This document shows positions 1 to 8,996 of a stretch of 64,000 nucleotides of DNA, piece after piece (within the stretch, counting starts at the first letter, position 1; each line of letters starts with the position of its first letter). This DNA comes from Halorubrum salsamenti. GTDB lineage: Archaea > Halobacteriota > Halobacteria > Halobacteriales > Haloferacaceae. The stretch is from NCBI RefSeq assembly GCF_007671685.1, contig NZ_VCNL01000010.1, forward strand, positions 1-64,000, given 5' to 3'. A model generated the notes under the pieces. It was not told where the DNA came from and made no database searches. It saw nothing but the letters and a program-made list of their open reading frames with translations. A program made the position numbers and the translations under genes.

Positions 1-39
1 GAAGACGCGCCACGACCAGTTCCATCTGATTCATCGCCA

Positions 40-588
40 TCAGACGAGATTACGCGGCTGTCGATGTGATCGACTGACACTGAGTACGTCCTGTTCTAAA
101 TGGGTGTTTGATTGTTTCCTGTTAGAATTCCCACCACCTTTTGAATCAGTACGCACGTGACCGAGTCCAGTGTATTGCTTCACAAGATTATCTGCACCTA
201 CCTCAGAGAGAACTTCATAAAGATCGAAGCCATCAACAAGTTTCACGTTTAGTTCATCAGCTAATTCTTTTGCTTGACGTGAAAATGAACTGGTTGTCAC
301 AACTACGACGGCGTCAATACCATCCCCTCTACGGAGAAGGCTGCTGTACTGTTGGATTTCGGGCCCTCCGACTTTGTTTTTGCTTCCCCATCGCTTCACT
401 TGTATCAGATGCTTCTGCTCGAATGGACTATCTTTCTCAGCAATAACATCAATTCCACGGTCATTTGAGCCGGATGTAACCTCTGTTTCCCACCCATATA
501 GATTCCACAACTTGGCGATAAATTCCTCAAAATCGTATTCGTCGATCTGCCGGAGGTTGGATAGAACCTCCTCCTGTTCAAAATCCAT
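40..588 (-). CDS. Mrr-like type IV restriction endonuclease
   Basis: A 182-residue protein with a complete Mrr-type PD-(D/E)XK fold pattern: an EEFIAKL helix near residues 21-27, GIDVIAEK with the catalytic Asp at about 47, and QVKRW with Gln63 and Lys65. Family members cut DNA, often modified DNA, and Mrr_cat domains are common in type IV restriction. The rest (about 140-182) is polar and without a recognisable domain. It stands alone downstream of the BREX helicase, on the same strand but separated by about 320 nt, so it is probably its own transcript. Its codons are more AT-rich than those of the BREX genes, which suggests a separate origin. The family call is secure; the substrate is unknown. 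Confidence 0.85.
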   Translation of the reverse strand: MDFEQEEVLSNLRQIDEYDFEEFIAKLWNLYGWETEVTSGSNDRGIDVIAEKDSPFEQKHLIQVKRWGSKNKVGGPEIQQYSSLLRRGDGIDAVVVVTTSSFSRQAKELADELNVKLVDGFDLYEVLSEVGADNLVKQYTGLGHVRTDSKGGGNSNRKQSNTHLEQDVLSVSRSHRQPRNLV

Positions 589-906
589 CTTAGTAGGACA
601 GAGAATTGCTACGACAAATTGTTGTTGGTGGAACTGAAGAATACTCAGTTAATACATCAGTCATATGTTGTCTTAGGAATTGGTTCTGTTAAATATGCGC
701 TGTATCTCGCACGGCTATCGGAACACCTCTCTGAACTGGTAGAATCCTCGGTGGTCAATACGCAGCTCTCATTGACCGGATAATTCAGGCGAGAATATGT
801 CTGAAAAAGAGGATTTCAACAGAGCCACTACAGCCGGGTCAGAACATATCTCCTGCTGAGGATTCCAACAGAGCCAACAAACAGAAAATCTCCGTCTGAT
901 CTACCC
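589..906. repeat. Intergenic region with insertion-sequence end remnants
   Basis: This spacer holds no gene that I can support. It contains sequences matching the ends of the cassette at 39.9 kb: GGTTCTGTTAAAT at 682-694, GATTTCAACAGAGCC at 812-826 and GATTCCAACAGAGCC at 861-875. The last two lie in an 18-nt direct repeat (809-826 and 858-875) with one mismatch. TGTATCTCGCAC at 700-711 recurs in inverse orientation at 39,932-39,943, just inside the cassette end. I see no target duplication around any pair, so these are probably scars of past insertions, not an intact element. Confidence 0.55.
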
Positions 907-3810
907 TCACTCGATCGGCAACGTCAGACAGTACCCCTCCACTTCGGGCTCAAGTGAGATCACCTGCCGGCGCCGTTTGAGCTCGGTTCTCCGTTCTGAA
1001 ACTCGTTCATCGAGTTGCTCCAGCCGACGCCGTTGTCCTCGAATCGAGATCTCCATGTCCTGACCGGCCGCAGCCTGCTGTTGGTACTCCGAGATGAACG
1101 CCTCAATTCGTTCGCGCTCGGCCGCCGCATAGGCCTCTAGGGTCTCCCGCTCCTGTTCGACCTCGGTCTCCCGGTCGGTCTTGATCTCCTGCTTCGTCGT
1201 CGACAACACGTTGGCCACGTACTCTTCCGCAGCGTTCTCAAGGATCTCCCGATCGCTGAGCAACTCCCGAATTGTTCCACTATCGGGCTTGGCCCGAATC
1301 GTGTCGGCTTCTAACACCTGCTCGCCGACGGGCCGGCGAGGACTGTGACTCCCCAGATCGACGAAGACCGGGACGATCTCCTCTTGGATGGTCTCACCTG
1401 TCCCGTCCTCGAACCCAACTCTATAGACGAAGGTGATCCCAGGCTGATCGACAAACGGCAGCAGCTTCAACCCGACTAACCCATCCTCGGCAGTCAACAA
1501 CTGTTCGCGCAGCCGTCGGACGAGAGAGTCATCGGGAGAAAGATACTCGATATCCTTATGCTCCATCGCGAAGTCTCGGGAGAAGGTTACTGGCCCACGC
1601 GTCGACTCACCACCGGAGTCCGACAGCACGGCCGGTACATGGGCGTCGTACAGCTGGGTCCCGCGCTTCTCGAGGCGCCCGCCGAAGGTCTCCAGGCCTC
1701 GATCGACGAAGGCCCGGATATCTGCCTCTGTCCCGAAGACATCTGCGGACTCATCGATTACGTCCTGAATGCGCTGCCGGCTCTCTGCGTCGAAGGTGCT
1801 TGGGTCGATTAGACTTCGATCGTACCACTCCAGCAGGGTTTGTTCGCGCTCCTCCATGAGCGACTCTAACTCTGCGGCGGTGGCTTCAGGTGGCTCTTCG
1901 TCCTGAACTGATCGCATGATCAAGTTGTCGATGTCGATATCGTCGAGCATCCCCAGCACGTCTGCCGTCGAACCGACCTTCGAACGGATATTCTCGACTT
2001 TCTCTTGTAACAGCTCGAAAATCTCTCCTTCCCGAGTGCCAGCGAACTGGAAATTCCAGACCTTCACCTCCTTGTCCTGTCCATAGCGGTGGATCCGCCC
2101 AATCCGCTGCTCCAAACGATTCGGGTTCCACGGGAGTTCGTAGTTCACCATGATGTGGCAACTGTGCTGGAGGTCGATCCCCTCACTCGCTGCATCCGTC
2201 GCGAACAGCAGCCGCGGTTCGCCGTGGTTGAATTGGTCTTCGATCTGCTGCCGCTCGTCCTTGTCGACATCGCCGTGGATCGTGAGAATCTCGTCGGCCC
2301 AAGGCTGGTCGGAAACCTCCGCTAACAGATAATCGAGTGTATCACGATACTCTGTAAACAGCAGTAGCTTCTCTTCGGGATTCTCCTCCAGTAGTTGCTG
2401 GATGTAACGTTTGACCTGCTGGGCCTTCGTGTCGACGGGGATGGATTCTGCCTGACTCACCAGGTCCTGTAACATCTCTATCTCCGTCCGGAGTGCGTCA
2501 TCGCCCTTGACGACGGTCAGGGTCTCCAGATCTTGCTCGGCCGCCTGTTGGTCAGCCTCCTCTAAGTCTTGGCCGTCGAGATAGGCCTCTGCCTCCTCCG
2601 AGAGCTCCCGGTTAGCGCCGCCTTCCTCCAACAACCCTTGGAGCCGTCGGCGCAGTGTCTCTCGAATCGCGCCCACACTGGAGACCAGCCGCTTTTGCAT
2701 CAACGCCATCGCGAAGCCCACAGCGGGCTCGTTGAGCTGCTCAGATCGGTTGTACACCTCTTGGACGTACTCCGTGACGCCATCGTACAGCTGTTCCTCG
2801 GCAGGCGTCATCGACACCTGCATCGTCTTCACTTCTCGGTTGGGAAAGATCCGTTCGCCGTTGTCATCGTAGATGGTCTGTTTCCCACGCCGGATCATCA
2901 CCTGCTCAACGGTCTCGCGACTCAGCTCCTGATCTTCTGCGACAAGCAGCGGATCGAGATAACTGATGAGTGAGCGAAAGCCGTCGCCCTTGCCATCATG
3001 CGGCGTCGCACTCAACAGCAGCGCCGACTCGGAGTTTCGAGTGACGCGTTCGGCCATTTGAGAGGTTACAGAGGGGCTCTCTCCTCGCTTGGCGGCCTTG
3101 TGAGCCTCGTCGATGATGACGACATCTCGGAAGGCGTCCTCCAGAGCGGGTTGAAACTCATCTTGGCGGAGGAACGCCATGCTCGTGATGAGTTGGACAT
3201 CGTCTTGGTCCCAGATGTTAGCCGCGTCGCCCAGTCGGCGTCGCTCGCCCTCCACCCAGGCTCGGTCGGCGAGGGTCAGATCGATGTCGAAAAAGCGGTT
3301 CATATCCCGGACCCACTTCTTCTGCAGGTGAGCGGGGACGACAAACAGGACGCTGTCAGCACGGTTTCGGGCTTGGAGCTCTTTGAGGATGAGTCCTGCC
3401 TCGATGGTCTTGCCTAGGCCAACGTCGTCAGCGATGAGTGCCCGCTGCCGGAGTGACTCCATTACCTGATTCACGCAGGCCAGTTGGTACGGTTCCAGCC
3501 GGACCAGCGAGTTCGAGATAGAGAGGAGTTGGCCCTGCTCGTGGGCGATCGTCAGGTTCAGTGCCTCCATCCGGAGGTCGAAGCGGTCGGCGTCGACGGC
3601 CTCGTGGTCGGGGTGGAACTGATCGACGTTCTCCGGGAGGGCCTCTACCTGACTGTCGATCGGCGTGATATCGACATCAGCGATGGAGACAGTCTTCGGC
3701 CCGACGCCTTCGATATAGGCGCGGAGATACTCAATGTCGCCGACTCTGTCGGTGCGGATGACCTCCGCGGGCTGGTCGTTGATCCGAACGCGATCTCCAG
3801 GTTCGTACAT
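907..3810 (-). CDS. brxHII: BREX SNF2/DEAD-like helicase (BrxHII-like)
   Basis: A 967-residue SNF2-type helicase: Walker A GLGKT at 131-135 following a Q-motif-like LEPYQLACV, Walker B/motif II DEAH at 234-237, and a C-terminal helicase lobe with ASEGIDLQ and QRIGRIHRYGQ. The N-terminal 50 residues form a small beta-rich domain, and the last 150 are a charged helical tail. It starts 6 nt after the end of pglX, so the two are almost certainly cotranscribed. Helicases of this size accompany PglX in BREX types 3 and 5 (BrxHII); the similar DISARM helicase DrmD is excluded by the BREX neighbours. It probably translocates on DNA in the methylation or exclusion step. Confidence 0.85.
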   Translation of the reverse strand: MYEPGDRVRINDQPAEVIRTDRVGDIEYLRAYIEGVGPKTVSIADVDITPIDSQVEALPENVDQFHPDHEAVDADRFDLRMEALNLTIAHEQGQLLSISNSLVRLEPYQLACVNQVMESLRQRALIADDVGLGKTIEAGLILKELQARNRADSVLFVVPAHLQKKWVRDMNRFFDIDLTLADRAWVEGERRRLGDAANIWDQDDVQLITSMAFLRQDEFQPALEDAFRDVVIIDEAHKAAKRGESPSVTSQMAERVTRNSESALLLSATPHDGKGDGFRSLISYLDPLLVAEDQELSRETVEQVMIRRGKQTIYDDNGERIFPNREVKTMQVSMTPAEEQLYDGVTEYVQEVYNRSEQLNEPAVGFAMALMQKRLVSSVGAIRETLRRRLQGLLEEGGANRELSEEAEAYLDGQDLEEADQQAAEQDLETLTVVKGDDALRTEIEMLQDLVSQAESIPVDTKAQQVKRYIQQLLEENPEEKLLLFTEYRDTLDYLLAEVSDQPWADEILTIHGDVDKDERQQIEDQFNHGEPRLLFATDAASEGIDLQHSCHIMVNYELPWNPNRLEQRIGRIHRYGQDKEVKVWNFQFAGTREGEIFELLQEKVENIRSKVGSTADVLGMLDDIDIDNLIMRSVQDEEPPEATAAELESLMEEREQTLLEWYDRSLIDPSTFDAESRQRIQDVIDESADVFGTEADIRAFVDRGLETFGGRLEKRGTQLYDAHVPAVLSDSGGESTRGPVTFSRDFAMEHKDIEYLSPDDSLVRRLREQLLTAEDGLVGLKLLPFVDQPGITFVYRVGFEDGTGETIQEEIVPVFVDLGSHSPRRPVGEQVLEADTIRAKPDSGTIRELLSDREILENAAEEYVANVLSTTKQEIKTDRETEVEQERETLEAYAAAERERIEAFISEYQQQAAAGQDMEISIRGQRRRLEQLDERVSERRTELKRRRQVISLEPEVEGYCLTLPIE

Positions 3811-3816
3811 CGCTTG

Positions 3817-6800
3817 TTAGAGGACGTTGTCGTCGACGGTCTTCGGGACGATCTGCTGTTCTGCGAGGGGTGTGATGTTGATCGCAACGCCGTGTTTGTG
3901 GTTCGGCTGGTAGCCAGCGGTCGTGATCTCCGAGAGCGCTCGATCCGCCCATTCATCAGAGATCTCGCTAGAGAGCGCTCCACAGGAGTGTGAGATATTC
4001 TCCCCGAGGCTAATGTACTCATCCACGTCGCTCGCGAGCTGGGAGATCAGCCGTTGTTCCTCCGAAATGCTTCCTTCATCGAGGCTGGTCTGATCAGCCC
4101 CCTCGAGTTTTTCGAAGTAGTACGTCATGTAGAGGATCCCATTGCTCGCGAAGTGTGAACTTCCGAGGAGGTCGTCTGCGAAGTAGTCGAACAGGTCGTA
4201 CAGATGGGCTTCGACAGGTTCGCTCGTGTCTTCGGCGTAGGCCTCGAAGGCCGTTTCGAGGTCATCTAGCGCGTCGATCCACTCCGCACGGTTGTCTTCG
4301 ATCTTCCCGTAGAAGTTCCCGGTGAACAGCTCGCCCATGTCGACGTCGTCCATCGCGGCGAGGTCGTCGACGGCCGCCAGCCGCCGTTCGGTCCGGTCCC
4401 GGAACTCGGCGACCCGATCGGCGGCCTCAGCGGCGGTCTCCCGATTGTCGTCGGATAAGCTCCGGGGAGCGGGCTGTACGAGCTCGGCCATGCACTCCTC
4501 AAATGCCTGGATCTGTTCGATTCCACTCTGGTAGCGGGTGTACTCTTTAGCGGCCTCGGACTGCTCGCTCGAAGATAGTGAGTCGTTGTTTCGACGGCGA
4601 TTCGCGGTGTTTCGACGATCTCGCAGGAGCTCTTTCCGCGGGTCGAGATAGCGGTTTTGTAGTCGATCGAACACCCCCTCGTCCAGCTGGTGATAGTCAA
4701 CGAGGCAGCGGAAGCCCTCGCCCTCGGTGTCAGAAACGAGTCGGTCAGTGGTGAGCTGCCAGAGGATGGGCGTCCGATCGAACTTCGTGACGTGATACGC
4801 AAAGAGATCCTCTTCAAGCCAGGCTCGGAGGTTGGGATAGGCCTCTTCGGCGGCGCTCCGACTCCCGAGCACGTCGTCGACTTCCGCGAGGCGGGCGTCA
4901 GCGTGGTCGCCCCAGACGCGTTCGAACTCCGCCTCGATGTGGGTGAGGAGGTCGTCCTCGCCCTTGACCGCAGAGAGGGGGATGATGCCATCGTCGCTCT
5001 CACGGACGGCGTGAAGAGTGAAGTGAAGGAGCAGATCCTTGGTCATTCCGTCAAAATTCTCGGGGATGTCGTCGATCGACTCCGGGTCTGCTACCTCTCG
5101 ATCTTCTGGACTTTCGACTGTCCTAAGGAAGATTTCTTTCCTGATTTTTTCGAGGGAGGTGGAATTTATATTGAGTGTATCACCGAGTACTTCATTGATT
5201 TCGTTTGCGAGGGATTCGATCCGCTGCTGCCGCCGCCGCCGAATCTCCTCCCCCTTTCGCGCAGCTGCCGAAAGAGACTGATCCTCATCGGCAGTCTCGA
5301 ACAGCTCTGTTGGTTTGATCGAAAGCGTCTCGATGTGGGGATGTGTGTAGAAGAATCCGGATACGGCGTGCTCAGGAAGGAGTTTTGGTCCGATATAATA
5401 GGGGCTACCCATGTTGTGAACGTTCTGCTTAACGAAGAGGTCATACTGTTTCTGCGTATTCTCACGAAGTTCGTCGTGATTTTCTAGCTCGCTGAACCAC
5501 GGCAACATCCCAATATATCCAGATTCCCACTTTCGTTCTGGTGTTAGACATAGCATGATGCCGTGAAAAACATCGGAATTCAATGCTCCGAGAAGGAGCC
5601 ATGGGTCGACATCATCGGTGAACAACATATTGCTTGCGTGCCCGAATAGTCCACCAGACGGGTAATATCCGAATCGACGCCCAGTTCGCTTTATATACGC
5701 CCAAGTCAAACCCTCACGTGTCTGGTACGACATATTCCGAAGGACTGAGTTTGGGGCCCGGTCAACCTCAGCACCATCGTCGGTCCAATTGATGACTTCG
5801 TCAACTTCTGGTAGCGTCCAGACATCCCCTCCGGCGTTAGTGAAAGGTCTAAAGACATCGTCTCTAGCTTCCCATTGTTTCCGAAGGAACCGATCATTAT
5901 CAGCAGTTGCAAGTCCCTGCTTCACGTCGCCGATCCCTTCCCCAGGAATCCCTGGTACCTCGGGATCAATCTTCATGTCTGTATCGTGAAGATTTCGAAC
6001 CTCAGATGGAAGCGAGTAACAGATCGGAGTCCCCGGAATTTGATCGAACTCGTCTAGATCAACTTTGAAGTACCTGTCCACAGAGCTTTGTGGTTCTCCG
6101 AATGCGGTATCAAGATAGACGGGCTCTTTCTCTCCCTTCTCACAGTCATGTAACCGGATGAACGTCCCTGTGGTACCTTCTCGTGCACCGCTTCGAACGA
6201 CAGTCCCAACAGTTCCGACCGTCGCATTATCCAAAATCCCGTACCCAAATTCAGAGAGGAAATCGAACGAACCACGTTCACCGATGAAATCGGAACGGAA
6301 TGACTCAAACGTTTGATTGAACAGGAATGACCAAGGGACGAGCATCCCAATTCGTCCGTCAGCAGTGACTAGCCGATCACATACTTCAAAGAAATTGATG
6401 TAGTACTCCTGAAGATATTCGTAGTGCCCTTCAGAATACTCACGAACTGGTTTCGGCATTCTACCACGGGATCCATACGGCGGATTCATCAACGCCGTAT
6501 CGTACTCCTGGGTCAGCACCACCAGCAGATTCAGGAAGCTCCGGAGGTTCTGCTCGCCAAACGAGTCGCCCGTTCGATCCGCAACGGCCCGCCGAAGCGC
6601 CTTCAGGAACGAATTGAGCGACTGGTGTGCGCCCTCGTTGTAATCTCCCAGCTCGGTCTGTGTCTTGCTGGCGTCGAACGCTTCTTCGAGCGTCCCGCTC
6701 ACGTCCAGTAAGCTCCCGAGCGCCTCGGTGTGCTGGAACGTCTCGATGATGTCGTCGAGTGCCTCCCGAAGATCGCTCCCTTCGCCGGTGATCTCGTCCA

Positions 6801-8034
6801 GCACGTCGACGGCCTCCTCGACTTCGGCGACGCGGGCGTCGGCACAGACGATGCCGACGTTGGGCATCTCGAAGGTCCCGTCCTCCTCCTCCTCCTCCTC
6901 GGCGCGAGTGCGAGCCTTGAGGTAGAGATTGAACGCCGAGAGCTGACAGGAGCGCAGATCGATGTCGACGCCGTAGAGGTTGTGCTCCAACACCTTCGCC
7001 GGAATCTCTGCTCGATCGAGGTCGGTCTCGGCCCACCAGATCCGCTCCAGAATGTCGAACGCGTAGAGGAGGAAGTGCCCGCTGCCGCAGGCGGGGTCGA
7101 TGACGCGCAGCTCGCGCGGGTGGTCGAACTCGGGGGCGTCGCCGGGCTCCTCGTCGGGAATGAGGTAGGTACAGAGCTCCGGAACGCTGGGAGAGTCCTC
7201 CGGCGTGACGAGGCGGTTCTTCCGCTCGTCGGGAGGGAGGGCGTCGGGCTCGGGGATGGCGTCTTCCTGCTCAGTCGCTTCGAGATACAGCTTCCCGAGG
7301 GAGTTGTCCGCGAGCATGCGCACGACCCAGTGCGGCGTGTAGAACTGATTCGCCGGCCCCACGTCCTCGGGTTCGAGCGAGTTCTTGGCGTCGAGCGCCT
7401 CGACGACCGGGCGGTTGTAGTACTCGTACACCCACCCGAGCACGTCGTCGGCGCGCCACACCGCGTCCGGAATCTCGTTGAGCTCCGCAACCGCGTCTTC
7501 GAAGAGATCCGGATCGATATCCAACACCGTGTACGGCGAGCTCGTATCGAAGAGGAGCTCGATCTCGTCGTCGAGCCGCTCACACGCATCCTCGAAGGCA
7601 ACGATGAGCGCGTCGTCGGGCCCGACATCGAACCGTTCGCCGAGAACTTGTTCCGCTGCCGGCGTCAGTCCGGAGTCGCCGATCTGGGTGACTGGTTGGT
7701 CGAGAAAGCCACGCACCTCCATACACCGGAGCGCTGCCAGCCGATTCACGAGCGTGTAGCCGACGCCGGTCACGTACTGATCGTAGGCCCACTGCCACGA
7801 CTTCTCGCCCGGATTTTCGTACTCGATCGCCTCGACTAACTGCTCTCGTACCGTCTCCGCTTCCCCAGAGAGCTCCTCACCACCCTCCTTAGCGCTCAGA
7901 TCATACTGATGTTCGAGCTCGTACTCGATCTCACGTTCGACGAGCTCCCGGAGATCGGTGACGACGTCCTCGAGATGCTCGCGCTCTGCCTTGTCGAGTT
8001 GGGCTTTCCGCGGAGATGAATCGGACCCAGACAC
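3817..8034 (-). CDS. pglX: BREX adenine-specific DNA methyltransferase PglX
   Basis: A 1,405-residue class I methyltransferase of the PglX type. The SAM-binding motif I, DPACGSGHFL, lies at 313-322 and the catalytic NPPYG at 517-521, which predicts N6-methyladenine. An acidic insert (run of Glu near 380-384) and a long C-terminal part for target recognition follow, as in other PglX proteins of 1,200-1,400 residues. Translation probably begins at a GTG; the next in-frame ATG is more than 100 codons in, inside conserved sequence. It is divergent from the brxA-pglZ operon and followed by the helicase. In BREX, PglX marks host DNA at one non-palindromic site so that the system can recognise unmarked phage DNA. 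Confidence 0.93.
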   Translation of the reverse strand: MSGSDSSPRKAQLDKAEREHLEDVVTDLRELVEREIEYELEHQYDLSAKEGGEELSGEAETVREQLVEAIEYENPGEKSWQWAYDQYVTGVGYTLVNRLAALRCMEVRGFLDQPVTQIGDSGLTPAAEQVLGERFDVGPDDALIVAFEDACERLDDEIELLFDTSSPYTVLDIDPDLFEDAVAELNEIPDAVWRADDVLGWVYEYYNRPVVEALDAKNSLEPEDVGPANQFYTPHWVVRMLADNSLGKLYLEATEQEDAIPEPDALPPDERKNRLVTPEDSPSVPELCTYLIPDEEPGDAPEFDHPRELRVIDPACGSGHFLLYAFDILERIWWAETDLDRAEIPAKVLEHNLYGVDIDLRSCQLSAFNLYLKARTRAEEEEEEDGTFEMPNVGIVCADARVAEVEEAVDVLDEITGEGSDLREALDDIIETFQHTEALGSLLDVSGTLEEAFDASKTQTELGDYNEGAHQSLNSFLKALRRAVADRTGDSFGEQNLRSFLNLLVVLTQEYDTALMNPPYGSRGRMPKPVREYSEGHYEYLQEYYINFFEVCDRLVTADGRIGMLVPWSFLFNQTFESFRSDFIGERGSFDFLSEFGYGILDNATVGTVGTVVRSGAREGTTGTFIRLHDCEKGEKEPVYLDTAFGEPQSSVDRYFKVDLDEFDQIPGTPICYSLPSEVRNLHDTDMKIDPEVPGIPGEGIGDVKQGLATADNDRFLRKQWEARDDVFRPFTNAGGDVWTLPEVDEVINWTDDGAEVDRAPNSVLRNMSYQTREGLTWAYIKRTGRRFGYYPSGGLFGHASNMLFTDDVDPWLLLGALNSDVFHGIMLCLTPERKWESGYIGMLPWFSELENHDELRENTQKQYDLFVKQNVHNMGSPYYIGPKLLPEHAVSGFFYTHPHIETLSIKPTELFETADEDQSLSAAARKGEEIRRRRQQRIESLANEINEVLGDTLNINSTSLEKIRKEIFLRTVESPEDREVADPESIDDIPENFDGMTKDLLLHFTLHAVRESDDGIIPLSAVKGEDDLLTHIEAEFERVWGDHADARLAEVDDVLGSRSAAEEAYPNLRAWLEEDLFAYHVTKFDRTPILWQLTTDRLVSDTEGEGFRCLVDYHQLDEGVFDRLQNRYLDPRKELLRDRRNTANRRRNNDSLSSSEQSEAAKEYTRYQSGIEQIQAFEECMAELVQPAPRSLSDDNRETAAEAADRVAEFRDRTERRLAAVDDLAAMDDVDMGELFTGNFYGKIEDNRAEWIDALDDLETAFEAYAEDTSEPVEAHLYDLFDYFADDLLGSSHFASNGILYMTYYFEKLEGADQTSLDEGSISEEQRLISQLASDVDEYISLGENISHSCGALSSEISDEWADRALSEITTAGYQPNHKHGVAINITPLAEQQIVPKTVDDNVL

Positions 8035-8159
8035 AATTGTATACTACCCTCAACGCAGGCTACATGAACCTTCGCATGGCAAGAGGGCGGATGTGCCCGA
8101 TGTGTTGGAATAAATCAGTACAAGAACATCTAAGTGGGCACCTCTCTCCATTTCTGTCC
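8035..8159. promoter_or_regulatory. Divergent BREX promoter region
   Basis: This 125-nt spacer separates the GTG of pglX (minus) from the ATG of the BrxA-like gene (plus) and must drive both arms. An AT-rich GGAATAAATC at about 8,107-8,116 is a plausible archaeal TATA box for the plus arm with a leader of roughly 20 nt. No clear inverted repeat was seen. Confidence 0.4.
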
Positions 8160-8996
8160 ATGGCAAACGGCCGGCCGCAGGGAGACGATTCCGAGATCCG
8201 ATCCCTGAACGGCCAGTTCAGTCCGGACGAGACGCATATCGGGCTCGTCGCTGCAAGCCTGGATCTGGAGCAGACCCGCGCGATTGTCGAGTTGTACAAC
8301 GAATGCGGAGATTGGACGACGACGAACGAGCAGTGGCTGGAACGCCGCGAAGCGGGCCGACTCACCATTGAGGGATCGCGTCGGGCGTACAACGCAATCA
8401 AACCCCGATTACAGGAAGGCGGTGGTGGCCTCCCACCACTCAAGCACTTGCCAGATATCCTCGGTGCATGCCGCAAAGAGCGGGACCAGCTACAGGTGTT
8501 GTTCTGCTATCTCGTCGCCGAGGATGCTGTCGTCCGCTATGTTCTCCATGAGTATCTCCAGCAACTCCAACGCCGGAGCGTCAGCGCGCTTGATTTCTCA
8601 AACGAGCAGATTATCGGATTCCTTGATGAGTTCCGGCATACCGACGGCTCTCAGCTGGACTTCTCAGAGTCGACGAAAGATCGCTGGGGGACGAACTTTC
8701 GGGGCACCCTGCGATCGGTCGGCGTGATTCAGTCTAAGCAGGGAACCGACGGCGATGTGCCGAGTATCGGCGACGTTCCCTTGGAGGTGGCTGCGTACTG
8801 GTCCTGGCAACAGCTGGATGACGAGTGGCTCATGAACCCGCTCGGATGGCGGTACCTCTTTCAGCCCGAATCATTCTGGAGCCCTCAAAGCAACCGGCTC
8901 GCAGAATCCACCCGGTGGTCCACGCATGAGTCCCACGGGCGGTTATGGTATGAACCGGTCGACGATTTCTACGCTAAACTCGGAGAGACAGAATGA
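8160..8996 (+). CDS. BREX BrxA-like protein
   Basis: A 278-residue protein opening the plus-strand BREX operon. I chose the ATG at 8,160 (MANGRPQ...) because the open frame upstream of it has Cys-rich, non-acidic residues and reaches into the pglX start. Its pattern of helices, including a segment around LDLEQTRAIVELY and a central WGTNFRGTLRSVGVI, resembles BrxA (DUF1819), a small DNA-binding BREX protein; it sits in the expected place before brxC. In published type 5 BREX loci the corresponding gene may carry another name (brxS), which I cannot verify. The stop overlaps the next start (ATGA, 8,993-8,996). Confidence 0.65.
   Translation: MANGRPQGDDSEIRSLNGQFSPDETHIGLVAASLDLEQTRAIVELYNECGDWTTTNEQWLERREAGRLTIEGSRRAYNAIKPRLQEGGGGLPPLKHLPDILGACRKERDQLQVLFCYLVAEDAVVRYVLHEYLQQLQRRSVSALDFSNEQIIGFLDEFRHTDGSQLDFSESTKDRWGTNFRGTLRSVGVIQSKQGTDGDVPSIGDVPLEVAAYWSWQQLDDEWLMNPLGWRYLFQPESFWSPQSNRLAESTRWSTHESHGRLWYEPVDDFYAKLGETE

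Noticed and set aside
682-826. A complete 145-bp MITE between GGTTCTGTTAAAT and ATTTCAACAGAGCC
   Set aside because: The left end lacks a base and no target duplication flanks the pair, so an intact MITE is not supported.
3484-3993. Plus-strand frame of 169 codons across the pglX/helicase junction
   Set aside because: It is antisense to two convincing genes and has no promoter or domain support.
6730-7839. A long plus-strand open frame of 369 codons opposite pglX
   Set aside because: It is antisense to the conserved methyltransferase core of PglX; its Leu/Val/Arg-rich composition is what results from reading GC-rich haloarchaeal codons backwards.
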